Assembly (NCBI RefSeq): GCF_000314855.2
Contig: NZ_KB233227.1
Location: forward strand, 61,854-125,853
Source of the DNA: Providencia burhodogranariea DSM 19968
GTDB taxonomy: Bacteria > Pseudomonadota > Gammaproteobacteria > Enterobacterales > Enterobacteriaceae
Length of the DNA: 64,000 bases
Direction of reading: 5' to 3'
Notes under the pieces: model-generated
Seen by the model: the letters and a program-made list of their open reading frames with translations, nothing else
Told to the model about the DNA's origin: nothing
Databases searched by the model: none
Program-made: the position numbers and the translations under genes
Shown here: positions 34,302 to 42,906 of the stretch, piece by piece
Layout: each line of letters opens with the position of its first letter
Position numbering within the stretch: the stretch's first letter is position 1

Positions 34302-35144
34302 TTAACTATGGCTTGGATATTGCTCAAATCGATTTTGGTCATCACTCATTAAATTTATTAAATTATAATTAACGAAAAGCTTTTCTCTTCCTACTTGAAT
34401 TTCTTTTAATATATTGATATCAAAAGATTTTTTTAAGTAATTAGATGCGGTTTGCCTTCTTGCTATATTCTTATCAACTAAATTTTTGATCCGACAGTAT
34501 GGTTGCTCAAAAATACACTGTAATAATTCATAGCTATAAATATCACTATGTTGATTTTTGATGTGTGAAGAGGCATGTTCCATTAATTCACGTATTGCAT
34601 TGATTTTATGCATTGTCCATTTTGATGTGTGCTCGATTGCGGAGAGCATATATAAAATCCATGGCTCCCAATCATCTTCTTTTGTGACATTCAATAATAG
34701 AGAGTAATAGTCACTTCTATTTTTGATAATGTATCGGCTTAAATAGAGTATAGGTAAAGTTATCAAATTTTTTTCTATTAAAAATAATATGTTGATGACC
34801 CTTCCCGTCCGTCCATTGCCATCAGTAAAAGGATGGATTGCTTCAAATTGATAATGTGTAAGAGCAAGTTTAACTAAAGGGTCAAGGTCATCATTTTGGT
34901 GGATAAATTTTTCCCAATTGCTCAGTAGCTCGGTGATTGTTTGTTCACCTAGTGGAGGTGTATAAATAACTTCACCTGTCATTTGATTTTTTAATGCAGT
35001 ACCAGGCAGCTTTCGGATGTCCATTTGTGTATTTTTAATTGTGTTACACACTGTTAATGCAGTATCAGCACATAAAGGTCTATATTTTAATTCGTTATAA
35101 CCTTCATAAAGAGCAGTTCTATACCGCAACGCTTCTTTTGTCAT
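34302..35144 (-). CDS. Fic family AMPylase-like protein, 5'-truncated
   Basis: 280 residues from the first ATG. The Fic motif HPFTDGNGRTGR is intact (near residue 117) and a C-terminal winged-helix-like part follows. The frame stays open upstream to a TGA at 35256-35258, and the 37 extra codons clearly belong to the family: LIPILEAKDSSEIENIVTTT carries the (S/T)xxxE(G/N) inhibitory helix motif. Homologues have a further several dozen residues before it; here the match ends abruptly beside a 70-bp tandem repeat. So the 5' end is lost. If translated from the ATG at 35144, the product would lack its inhibitory helix. It may be a pseudogene. Confidence 0.75.
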   Translation of the reverse strand: MTKEALRYRTALYEGYNELKYRPLCADTALTVCNTIKNTQMDIRKLPGTALKNQMTGEVIYTPPLGEQTITELLSNWEKFIHQNDDLDPLVKLALTHYQFEAIHPFTDGNGRTGRVINILFLIEKNLITLPILYLSRYIIKNRSDYYSLLLNVTKEDDWEPWILYMLSAIEHTSKWTMHKINAIRELMEHASSHIKNQHSDIYSYELLQCIFEQPYCRIKNLVDKNIARRQTASNYLKKSFDINILKEIQVGREKLFVNYNLINLMSDDQNRFEQYPSHS

Positions 35145-35254
35145 CGCGTCTGCATGGCTATCCTCATTGATATATTGAAAGAGTTTATCTGTTGTCGTGA
35201 CGATATTTTCGATTTCAGAGCTGTCTTTTGCCTCAAGTATTGGAATAAGGTTTA

Positions 35255-35413
35255 ATCAGCCATAAAATCGACACGTTTTGGGGTTATGTCTATTAGGTCG
35301 ACATGTCATATCAACGTGTCGAAAATCAGCCATAAAATCGACACGTTTTGAGGTTATGTCGATTGGGTCGACACGTCATATGAACGTGTCGAAAATCAAC
35401 CTTAAAATCGACA
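35255..35413. repeat. 70-bp tandem repeat, 2.3 copies, with internal inverted repeats
   Basis: Units begin at 35255, 35325 and 35395 (last one partial, 19 bases). Each full unit has CGACACGTT and AACGTGTCG arms about 35 bases apart, plus an inner GTCGACA. The second copy differs from the first at a few positions. It sits where the Fic gene lost its 5' end. The function is unknown; the symmetry suggests a DNA hairpin or protein site. Confidence 0.85.
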
Positions 35414-35439
35414 TAATAAAATGGTGAACTAAATAATTA

Positions 35440-36219
35440 TTAGTAAATGACTTTCACAAACCCGTTGCGGCAGTAAGTTTCATACTCATCGGATAAGGGG
35501 CGGTTGGTAATGACAACATCAAACTGAGAAAGCTCTCCCATATTCGCGGTAGCAACTTCATCAAACTGATTATATTTAGCGAGCAAAATTTTACGGATGG
35601 ATTTATCCATCGCTTTTTTCTTAATTGGTAAATCATCTAAATTATAGCAAGTTACACCATAAGTCCTGTGTATGCCCGCCACCGAGATAAAGGCTTTCTT
35701 AGGGTTAATGGAATCAAGAATGGATTGCTGAGTCGGGTTATAAAAGGAGTCACTTTTCGGGCGATACTCCCCGCCACATAATAGCGCAGTCGCATTTTTC
35801 TTTTGGCTGAGAGCCAGAAAAACGTTATGGGAATAACAAATGCCTGTAAAACTAATTTCTTCAGGGATGAGCGATATCAAAGTCGCTATTTCAATGCCAT
35901 TATCGAAAAATATTACATCATCCTCTGATACTAGACTTGCGGCTAAGTTAGGAATATACAGTTCTTCAGCTTGGTCGAGTGTAAAAATATCGGCTTGTGG
36001 ATCATGAGTTGTGTGTGAGGAAGGCTGGGTAACAGAAACAATATAGCCGCCAAGTAGCGACATAGGGATAGGGCCTTCAGTGTCCGCATTTAGGTCTCGT
36101 CGAATGGTCATTTCAGAGACTTCAAGTATCCTGGCTGCTTCTTTTAGATGAATTCGACCAGAGCGTTTGATGCATTCACTTAAACGGCGAAGGCGTTCTT
36201 TTTGTTTTGTTTCTATCAC
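35440..36219 (-). CDS. deoQ: DeoR-family repressor of deoxyribose utilisation (DeoQ/DeoR-like)
   Basis: 259 residues from a GTG at 36219 that has AAGGA seven bases ahead; an upstream ATG adds 15 unrelated residues. The helix-turn-helix is SGRIHLKEAARILEVSEMTIRRDLN, close to E. coli DeoR, and the C-terminal domain (FDNGIEIATLISLIPEEISF; ATALLCGGEY) is the sugar-phosphate-binding fold. It sits beside deoC and opposite deoK-deoP-deoX, as Salmonella deoQ does with deoKPX. The likely inducer is deoxyribose 5-phosphate. The name deoQ is from context. Confidence 0.82.
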   Translation of the reverse strand: MIETKQKERLRRLSECIKRSGRIHLKEAARILEVSEMTIRRDLNADTEGPIPMSLLGGYIVSVTQPSSHTTHDPQADIFTLDQAEELYIPNLAASLVSEDDVIFFDNGIEIATLISLIPEEISFTGICYSHNVFLALSQKKNATALLCGGEYRPKSDSFYNPTQQSILDSINPKKAFISVAGIHRTYGVTCYNLDDLPIKKKAMDKSIRKILLAKYNQFDEVATANMGELSQFDVVITNRPLSDEYETYCRNGFVKVIY

Positions 36220-36322
36220 CGAGCAATCCTTTTTATATACACAAAATAATTCAAGTTGCATCAAGTGAGGTTAGCCGAGCAATACAGATCACGCTATGAT
36301 ACGGATTGCTCTGCCGAGTTGT

Positions 36323-36991
36323 TTAGTAACCACTTGAGGTAACATTCTCTCCTGAAGCAATCGCAATGCTTGCACTTGCACCGATACGATTCGCTCCTGC
36401 TTTAATCATTTTTTCAGCGGTTTCACGATCACGCACACCGCCTGATGCTTTTACACCAATCTCATCGCCGACGACTTTGCGCATCAAAGCCACATGGTGT
36501 TCTGTCGCACCCATTGTACTGAAACCTGTTGAAGTTTTCACAAAACCGACCTTTAATGTGCGGCAAATTTCACAAACTTGAGTGATTTCTTCATCAGTTA
36601 ACAGACAGTTCTCTAAAATAACTTTCAATGTGGCATTACCACAAGCTGCGAAAACCGCTTCAATGTCTTTACGAACGAATTCAAGATCACCACTTTTTAA
36701 CATGCCGATGTTAATCACCATATCAACTTCATCAGCACCGCGGCGTATCGCTTCTGCCGCTTCAAAAGCTTTGGCTTCTGTTAAGCAAGCACCCAGCGGG
36801 AAGCCTACCACACAACAAACCTTAACATCGCTGTTTTTCAGGGATTCAGATGCCAAAGGAACGTAACCCGTATTCACACAAACAGAGGCAAAATGATGTT
36901 CCGCAGCCTCTGCACAAAGCTGTTTGATATCACTAACGGTTGCATTAGCTGCTAACAATGTATGATCAATATATTGTGCTAGGTTTTTCAT
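36323..36991 (-). CDS. deoC: Deoxyribose-phosphate aldolase
   Basis: 222 residues of the class I aldolase DeoC. The Schiff-base lysine is in the [10 protein letters not shown] segment, and VDMVINIG and VKASGGVRD carry further active-site residues. It cleaves 2-deoxyribose 5-phosphate to acetaldehyde and glyceraldehyde 3-phosphate. ATG 36991 is preferred because AGGAAA precedes it; the longer frame adds 13 unlikely residues. It diverges from deoK, so kinase and aldolase form a complete deoxyribose route. Confidence 0.92.
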   Translation of the reverse strand: MKNLAQYIDHTLLAANATVSDIKQLCAEAAEHHFASVCVNTGYVPLASESLKNSDVKVCCVVGFPLGACLTEAKAFEAAEAIRRGADEVDMVINIGMLKSGDLEFVRKDIEAVFAACGNATLKVILENCLLTDEEITQVCEICRTLKVGFVKTSTGFSTMGATEHHVALMRKVVGDEIGVKASGGVRDRETAEKMIKAGANRIGASASIAIASGENVTSSGY

Positions 36992-37028
36992 GTAAATGTT
37001 TCCTATATAAATATGGAGTAGACCCGTC

Positions 37029-37072
37029 ATACTTCAAGTTGCGATTAAGTGCTTTCATGTAACTTAAATTAT
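37029..37072. repeat. Short inverted-repeat element, copy 1 (deoC-deoK gap)
   Basis: Ends ATACTTCAAGTTGC and, reversed, ATAATTTAAGTTAC are imperfect inverted repeats, 44 bp overall. A longer relative with similar ends lies at 38151, so this seems a dispersed REP-like family. It is immediately upstream of deoC. Confidence 0.45.
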
Positions 37073-37221
37073 TTAACTGGTGAGTAACAAAAAATAAAAA
37101 AATGTGGCGGATGTAACACTTGTTCATTCGTTATTCGAGATCTTAATCACATATGATATTTATGCAACATGATAATGTTAATATTATATCATTATGTGAT
37201 TTATTTAACACGAGGGACAAA

Positions 37222-38142
37222 ATGGATATAGCAGTTATAGGCTCAAATATGGTCGATCTGATTACTTATACGGATCAGATGCCAAAAGAAGGCGAAACCT
37301 TAGAAGCGCCTGCATTTAAAATTGGTTGTGGTGGTAAAGGGGCTAATCAGGCTGTTGCTGCTGCGAAACTCAATTCAAAAGTCATTATGCTAACAAAAGT
37401 GGGCGATGATATTTTTGCGGACAACACGATCCGTAATCTTGAATCGTACAGCATCAACACACGCTATGTTGAAAAAGTACCTTGTACTTCTAGCGGTGTT
37501 GCCCCAATTTTTGTTAATCCAAATTCAGCTAACAGTATTCTGATTGTGAAAGGTGCAAATAAATTCTTATCACCTGAAGATATTGAGCGCGCTGCGGAAG
37601 ACTTGAAAAAATGTAAGCTGATCGTACTGCAACTTGAAGTGCAATTAGAAACGGTTTATCACGCAATTGCGTTTGGTAACAAACACAATATCCCAGTATT
37701 ACTCAACCCAGCACCAGCACAACGTACGTTAGATCTCGATTTTGCGTGTCGTTGTGATTTCGTGGTTCCTAACGAAACTGAGCTAGAAATTTTAACCAAT
37801 ATGCCAGTCGATACGATGGATAACATCCGTCGTGCGTCACAATCTTTGCTTGATAAAGGATTAAAAAATCTCATTGTCACATTAGGTGAGAAAGGGGCGT
37901 TATGGATGACTCGCGATAGTGAACTGCTAATCCCTGCGGTTAAAGTGAATGCAATTGACACCAGTGGTGCCGGTGATGCCTTTATTGGTTGTTTTTCTCA
38001 TTACTATGTACACACCGGTAATATCGCTGAAGCGCTGAAAAAAGCGGTGCTATTTTCTGCCTTTAGCGTGACAGGCAAAGGAACCCAATCTTCTTACCCA
38101 AGTATTGAGCAATTTGCCGAGTTTGTTCATCTGAATAATTAA
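37222..38142 (+). CDS. deoK: Deoxyribokinase
   Basis: 306 residues of the PfkB/ribokinase family, very close to Salmonella DeoK from the N-terminus (MDIAVIGSNMVDLITYT). IGCGGKGANQAVAAAKL near residue 35 is the sugar-binding GG motif; DTSGAGDAF near 249 holds the catalytic aspartate. It phosphorylates 2-deoxyribose at O5. ATG 37222 follows GAGGGAC; an earlier in-frame ATG lacks a ribosome site. First gene of deoK-deoP-deoX. Confidence 0.92.
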   Translation: MDIAVIGSNMVDLITYTDQMPKEGETLEAPAFKIGCGGKGANQAVAAAKLNSKVIMLTKVGDDIFADNTIRNLESYSINTRYVEKVPCTSSGVAPIFVNPNSANSILIVKGANKFLSPEDIERAAEDLKKCKLIVLQLEVQLETVYHAIAFGNKHNIPVLLNPAPAQRTLDLDFACRCDFVVPNETELEILTNMPVDTMDNIRRASQSLLDKGLKNLIVTLGEKGALWMTRDSELLIPAVKVNAIDTSGAGDAFIGCFSHYYVHTGNIAEALKKAVLFSAFSVTGKGTQSSYPSIEQFAEFVHLNN

Positions 38143-38150
38143 TTTCCAGC

Positions 38151-38231
38151 ATACTTCGAGCCGCAGCGTTGTTGGTTAAGCTCAGCTAGCTGCGCACGAA
38201 TTATTTAGGTGATAAATGTAGCTCAAATTAT
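38151..38231. repeat. Short inverted-repeat element, copy 2 (deoK-deoP gap)
   Basis: 81 bp with imperfect inverted ends ATACTTCGAGC and, reversed, ATAATTTGAGC; an inner CTCAGCTAGCTGCGC can form a hairpin. It has similar ends to 37029-37072. Placed between two co-directional operon genes, it may lower or stabilise downstream mRNA. Confidence 0.5.
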
Positions 38232-38270
38232 TTTGCGTATAAATATTATAAAAAAATAAGGGTTTACTTT

Positions 38271-39599
38271 ATGAACATCAAAAATATAACTCAGTTGCCT
38301 GATGGCTACCTGAGTCGGACTCCTCTATTCCAATTTATCCTACTGTCCTGCCTTTTTCCGCTTTGGGGATGTGCAGCGGCACTGAATGATATTCTGATTA
38401 CACAGTTTAAAAGCGTTTTCGAATTAAGTAACTTTGCTTCCGCATTAGTACAAAGTGCCTTCTATGGCGGGTACTTTTTAATTGCATTGCCAGCATCATT
38501 AGTGATCAAAAAAACCAGCTACAAATACGCCATCATGATTGGCTTGATCCTTTATATTGTTGGTTGCTCAATGTTTTTTCCTGCTTCGCACATGGCAACC
38601 TACACTATGTTCTTAGCGGCAATTTTTGCGATAGCCATTGGTTTAAGCTTTCTCGAAACTGCAGCGAATACCTACAGTTCAATGATTGGTCCAAAACAGC
38701 ACGCGATACTGCGTTTAAATATCAGCCAGACTTTTTACCCTATCGGAGCGGTAGCAGGGATCTTGTTAGGTAAATACTTGGTGTTTTCTGAAGGCGATAG
38801 CCTAGAAAGCCAAATGGCAAATATGAATCCTGAGCAAGTGCATGACTTCCGTCTTGCCATGCTTGAAAACACGCTAGAGCCTTACCGCTATATGATTATG
38901 GTACTGGTTGTCGTGATGGTGTTATTCCTATTAACCAAATTTCCAAAATGTAAAGTTGAAGAAACCGCAGATCATAAACGTCCTTCTCCAATAGATACGT
39001 TGAAGTATCTGGCTAAAAACGGGCGCTTTAGAAAAGGGATCATGGCACAGTTTTTATACGTGGGTATGCAGGTTGCGGTGTGGTCATTTACTATCCGTCT
39101 TGCATTAGAAATGGGTGACATTAACGAACGTGATGCATCTAACTTTATGGTATACAGCTTCATTTGCTTTTTTATTGGTAAATTTGTAGCAAATATCCTG
39201 ATGACGCGTTTCAATCCCGAAAAAGTATTAGTTCTTTACTCAGTTGTTGGTGCGCTGTTCTTAGCTTACGTCGCATTTGTTCCAAATTTTACCGCGGTAT
39301 ATGCCGCCGTCATGGTGAGTATTCTATTTGGACCATGCTGGGCAACTATTTATGCGGGGACGTTGGATACCGTAGACAACGAGCATACTGAAATGGCGGG
39401 AGCGGTGATCGTGATGGCAATTGTTGGTGCAGCCGTTGTACCAGCAATTCAAGGCTATGTTGCTGATGCGTTAGGTTCACTGCAATTGTCCTTCTTAGTC
39501 TCAATGTGCTGCTTTATCTATGTCGGCATTTACTTTTTTGGTGAACGTCGCTTTAAAGCTAAACAAGATGCAGTACTGACAAGCTCGACTGTATCTTAA
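38271..39599 (+). CDS. deoP: Deoxyribose permease, MFS family (FucP-like)
   Basis: 442-residue inner-membrane transporter with 12 predicted helices of the L-fucose:H+ symporter type. FLETAANTYSSMIGP near residue 125 is the family's helix 4 signature. It stands between deoK and deoX as in Salmonella deoKPX and would import 2-deoxyribose with protons. The substrate is taken from context. Confidence 0.88.
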   Translation: MNIKNITQLPDGYLSRTPLFQFILLSCLFPLWGCAAALNDILITQFKSVFELSNFASALVQSAFYGGYFLIALPASLVIKKTSYKYAIMIGLILYIVGCSMFFPASHMATYTMFLAAIFAIAIGLSFLETAANTYSSMIGPKQHAILRLNISQTFYPIGAVAGILLGKYLVFSEGDSLESQMANMNPEQVHDFRLAMLENTLEPYRYMIMVLVVVMVLFLLTKFPKCKVEETADHKRPSPIDTLKYLAKNGRFRKGIMAQFLYVGMQVAVWSFTIRLALEMGDINERDASNFMVYSFICFFIGKFVANILMTRFNPEKVLVLYSVVGALFLAYVAFVPNFTAVYAAVMVSILFGPCWATIYAGTLDTVDNEHTEMAGAVIVMAIVGAAVVPAIQGYVADALGSLQLSFLVSMCCFIYVGIYFFGERRFKAKQDAVLTSSTVS

Positions 39600-39613
39600 T
39601 CACTCTTCTTGTT

Positions 39614-39633
39614 GAGGCAGGTTTTCCTGCCTC
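39614..39633. terminator. Hairpin between deoP and deoX
   Basis: Perfect GAGGCAGG/CCTGCCTC stem with TTTT loop, 15 bases after deoP. There is no T-tract, so an attenuator or RNA-stability hairpin is more likely than full termination. Confidence 0.45.
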
Positions 39634-39662
39634 ATTCGCTTAATTCAATAGTGAGTATGAGA

Positions 39663-40679
39663 ATGAACACGATTATCCCGCTTCACAAAAATGTATTTAC
39701 GGATAGACCGACCCTAATATTAGAAAATAATCAATTTAAGGTGAGTGCATTTTGTTATGCATCCGGTGTTGAAGGGCTACGCATTGAGAATTCACAAGGG
39801 CATTTAGTCATTTTACCTTTTCTGGGACAGATGATTTGGGATGCTGAATTTTGTGGGCACAATCTGAAAATGAATAATATGTTTTCAGAGCCAAAATCTG
39901 TGAAAACGATAGTGGAAACTTATGGTTGCTTTGCCTTTCATTCAGGTTTGATTAGTAATGGCTGCCCATCACCAGAGGACACCCACTCGCTGCATGGCGA
40001 GATGCCATGTGCTTCGATGGATCGTGCTTGGTTAGTCTTATCGAACGATAGTTTGCAGGTCTGTGGTGAATATGAATATGTGATGGGCTTTGGTCATCAC
40101 TATCGTGCAGCTCCTTCAGTGGCGTTGAAGGCCGATAGTGCCCTATTTGATATCAAAATGTCAGTCACTAACCTTGCTTCAGTCGCGATGCCGTTGCAAT
40201 ACATGTGTCATATGAATTATGCCTACGTAGACAATGCTCAACTAAGCCAAAATATTCCAGAAAGTGCAATTGCATTGCGTGAGTCTATACCGGGACACGT
40301 TAATCCAACATCACAATGGCTTGAATTTAATCAGGCATTAAAATCAGGACAAGTGACACTAAATCAGCTCGACCACGCAAAGTTGTGTGATCCTGAAATT
40401 GTATTCTTTATGGATAACTTAGCGCAATACTCGCCACAGCCTGAATTCCGCATGAAATCAAAAGACGGTGTGACATTTGTGACGCGCTTTAACTCTGTGG
40501 AGCTTAATTATGCGACACGCTGGATTTTATATAATGGCGACCAGAAGGTTGGTGCGTTTGTACTACCAGCGACTTGTAGACCGGAAGGCTTTTTAGCTGC
40601 AAAAAATAATCAAACCTTGATTTGGTTGGCGGCGGGTGAAAATCGTCAATTCACCGTTACAACAGGCGTTGAACAATAA
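39663..40679 (+). CDS. deoX: DeoX, aldose 1-epimerase-like DUF4432 protein
   Basis: 338 residues of the DUF4432/aldose-epimerase-like fold; GLRIENSQGHLVILPFLGQMIWDAEFCG near residue 40 and FVLPATCRPEGF near 300 are family segments. In Salmonella the gene following deoP is deoX, of unproven role, perhaps a deoxyribose mutarotase. I prefer ATG 39663 because GTGAG lies about seven bases ahead; a longer frame would begin inside the deoP-deoX hairpin. A terminator follows. Confidence 0.8.
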   Translation: MNTIIPLHKNVFTDRPTLILENNQFKVSAFCYASGVEGLRIENSQGHLVILPFLGQMIWDAEFCGHNLKMNNMFSEPKSVKTIVETYGCFAFHSGLISNGCPSPEDTHSLHGEMPCASMDRAWLVLSNDSLQVCGEYEYVMGFGHHYRAAPSVALKADSALFDIKMSVTNLASVAMPLQYMCHMNYAYVDNAQLSQNIPESAIALRESIPGHVNPTSQWLEFNQALKSGQVTLNQLDHAKLCDPEIVFFMDNLAQYSPQPEFRMKSKDGVTFVTRFNSVELNYATRWILYNGDQKVGAFVLPATCRPEGFLAAKNNQTLIWLAAGENRQFTVTTGVEQ

Positions 40680-41021
40680 AATTTTTATTATCAAATTAGC
40701 GCGTAGACCTCGCACAATTGAACTGCACCTCAATATATCGACTCACATAGCAATTTACAGGCAGCTAGTTGGCTGCCTATTTTGGGTTATTTTAACGTTG
40801 GTTTATCATGTCTGTGGATTAGAGTGATTATAAATTTAAAGATGTTCAACGCACACGTAATACATGAAAGTTTTACGAGCGTGACATGTCACGAAAAAGA
40901 AACAATTTCAGACTAAAGGTACTTCAAATACGCATGTTCACTGGCTTATGTAAATACCAAAGAATTTAATGATTTAATCATCATTGATTTGTATTGTGGG
41001 TATTCATCATCAAATTTTAGG
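40680..41021. other. 342-base intergenic gap between convergent deoX and DUF2750
   Basis: No credible gene. It holds a deoX terminator at 40759 and a 14-bp palindrome CGTGACATGTCACG at 40880. The rest is AT-rich. Confidence 0.6.
40759..40784 (+). terminator. Terminator-like hairpin after deoX
   Basis: AGGCAGC/GCTGCCT stem with a six-base loop followed by ATTTTG. Confidence 0.6.
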
Positions 41022-41417
41022 TTATTCGTACTGTTTACATTCTTCGATTAAATCTTGTAGCAGGTGCCTTGCCTCGATAATCACGTTCGGTCTGAAATCA
41101 GGATCGGCCATAATCGCAATGGTAATATTGGCTTCATCCATATCCGGCAGCATCTCATCCATAAAGTGTTCAAGCGTTAGCAGCTCTGGTGTGAAATTTG
41201 CCCATTCACCATTCAGATTACGCTCGGCGTAAGCCTTAGCAGGCCATACTGGAAATAGGAGACGCTGACTGCTATCCCAAGCTGTGACTAGATTACCATT
41301 ATCACATATTGTCCAAACTTCTTCCCAATCAGTCACTTTACCTACAAAGTACTGGTATTTTCGTTGTAGAGATAACGCGAGGATGCTATCGATCTCTTTT
41401 GGATTTGGGATAAACAT
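41022..41417 (-). CDS. DUF2750 domain protein
   Basis: 131 residues. RKYQYFVGKVTDWEEVWTICDNGNLVTAW and the C-terminal HFMDEMLPDMDEANITIAIM match the DUF2750 family of small cytoplasmic proteins of unknown role. The start is the first ATG with GAGGAGTAC in front. It diverges from the channel gene ynaI; the convergent neighbour is deoX. No catalytic motif seen. Confidence 0.75.
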   Translation of the reverse strand: MFIPNPKEIDSILALSLQRKYQYFVGKVTDWEEVWTICDNGNLVTAWDSSQRLLFPVWPAKAYAERNLNGEWANFTPELLTLEHFMDEMLPDMDEANITIAIMADPDFRPNVIIEARHLLQDLIEECKQYE

Positions 41418-41609
41418 GAGTACTCCTCGATATTAGATAATCTAAAAAGTAACTGATAATTATTGAGAAAATCGATGCCAAAATTGTTATCTTAAGGATG
41501 TTTCCCCAACTCGCGCAGTTAATCGAAAAAGAGTTTACCGAAAATAGCGTTGCAGACAAACAAAGTACTTGCGAAGAAATATAAATAGGGTTGTTTAGGG
41601 CTGAAAAAT

Positions 41610-42635
41610 ATGGTTGATACATTACTTGAAAAATACGCGATCGGTATTACGATCATTGCAGTGTGCCTTGTTGCATTGGTCATTTTTGAGATCTTCAGTA
41701 AAAGGCATAAACACAAACATAAGCAAAAGCAGCAAAGCATTTTTTTCCATGTAATTCAGACCGCTGTTCTCTGTGGTGTTGTGATTGTCGCGGCACAATA
41801 TGTGGATATGGCAGCAACTGATTTTGATCTCACCTTTATTTCCACATCACTGATTAACTTCATCACGATCGCCTTAATTGCGTTGATCTTGATGCGAAAA
41901 TTATTCCAACTCGCTAATCGATTAGAGAAAAAACAGATAGCAAAGGGCAGTGACCCAACATCGGCGCGTATTATTGCGCGGATATTTAAAATCACCATCT
42001 TTGTGGTGATTATTTTGTTATTCGGTGAACATTTTGGTATGAGTTTATCGGGATTAATGACCTTTGGTGGTATTGGCGGTATTGCTATCGGCATGGCAGG
42101 TAAAGATATTCTGAGTAACTTTTTCTCGGGTGTCATGCTCTATTTTGATCGACCTTTTAATATTGGTGATTGGGTGAGTTCTCCAGATAAAAATATTGAA
42201 GGAACAGTCGTGGAGATTGGTTGGCGAATTACCAAAATCATCACCTTTGATCATCGTCCTTTATATATACCAAACTCACTGTTTTCATCGATTAGCGTAG
42301 AAAACCCCGGTCGTATGACCAATCGCCGGATTAAAACTGAATTGGGTTTACGCTATGAAGATGCCGACAAGATCGGTGATATTGTTAACGACATTCGTAC
42401 TATGTTGCAGCAAGATGAGAGCATTGATACTGGACAAACGCTACTAGTTTATTTTGATGCATTTGCTGATTCATCGCTCAATATTATGGTCTATTGCTTC
42501 ACGAAAACGACGGTTTGGGCTGAATGGTTGGCAGCTCAGCAAGAGATTTATTTGAAGATCATTGAGATAGTTAAGCGTCATGGCGCGGACTTTGCGTATC
42601 CAACGCAAACGTTGTTTATAGAAAAAAACAACTAA
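41610..42635 (+). CDS. ynaI: Mechanosensitive channel, MscS family (YnaI-like)
   Basis: 341 residues, near E. coli YnaI (343). Four to five membrane helices in the first 170 residues lead to the pore helix ([21 protein letters not shown]) and the MscS beta domain ([36 protein letters not shown]). It opens under membrane tension to relieve osmotic shock. The very high match in the C-terminal half supports YnaI among MscS paralogues. It diverges from the DUF2750 gene. Confidence 0.9.
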   Translation: MVDTLLEKYAIGITIIAVCLVALVIFEIFSKRHKHKHKQKQQSIFFHVIQTAVLCGVVIVAAQYVDMAATDFDLTFISTSLINFITIALIALILMRKLFQLANRLEKKQIAKGSDPTSARIIARIFKITIFVVIILLFGEHFGMSLSGLMTFGGIGGIAIGMAGKDILSNFFSGVMLYFDRPFNIGDWVSSPDKNIEGTVVEIGWRITKIITFDHRPLYIPNSLFSSISVENPGRMTNRRIKTELGLRYEDADKIGDIVNDIRTMLQQDESIDTGQTLLVYFDAFADSSLNIMVYCFTKTTVWAEWLAAQQEIYLKIIEIVKRHGADFAYPTQTLFIEKNN

Positions 42636-42656
42636 CGTCCCATTCCTGATTAATTG

Positions 42657-42696
42657 ACCGACTAATATTCTGCTAAAATTCTGAGTGTTAGTCGGT
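42657..42696 (+). terminator. Inverted repeat after ynaI
   Basis: Perfect 9-bp arms ACCGACTAA/TTAGTCGGT with a 22-base loop, 22 bases after ynaI; a TGATTTG follows. Weak terminator or stability hairpin. Confidence 0.45.
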
Positions 42697-42906
42697 TGAT
42701 TTGAAAAATGCATTGTTGAACCTGTTTAATGCTCTCTGCCAAAAAAAACCGAATAATATTTTTATGCTAATAACCAGCAGGTTATAAAAAATTATCTGCT
42801 TAGCAATTTTGAGAATTATTTCCGCGCTCGCTAACAATTCCAATCTCATTATCTATCAAGTATATTGTCGGCCTCTTTTCCTCAGCTAACTAAGAGCCAG
42901 CCTGCT

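Noticed and set aside
35255..35413. CRISPR array
   Set aside because: The unit is 70 bp and repeats entirely, without variable spacers; no cas gene is present.
40880..40893. Palindrome CGTGACATGTCACG as an operator
   Set aside because: The same 14-mer occurs inside the uvrA coding region near 54632, so it may be chance; kept only as a note.
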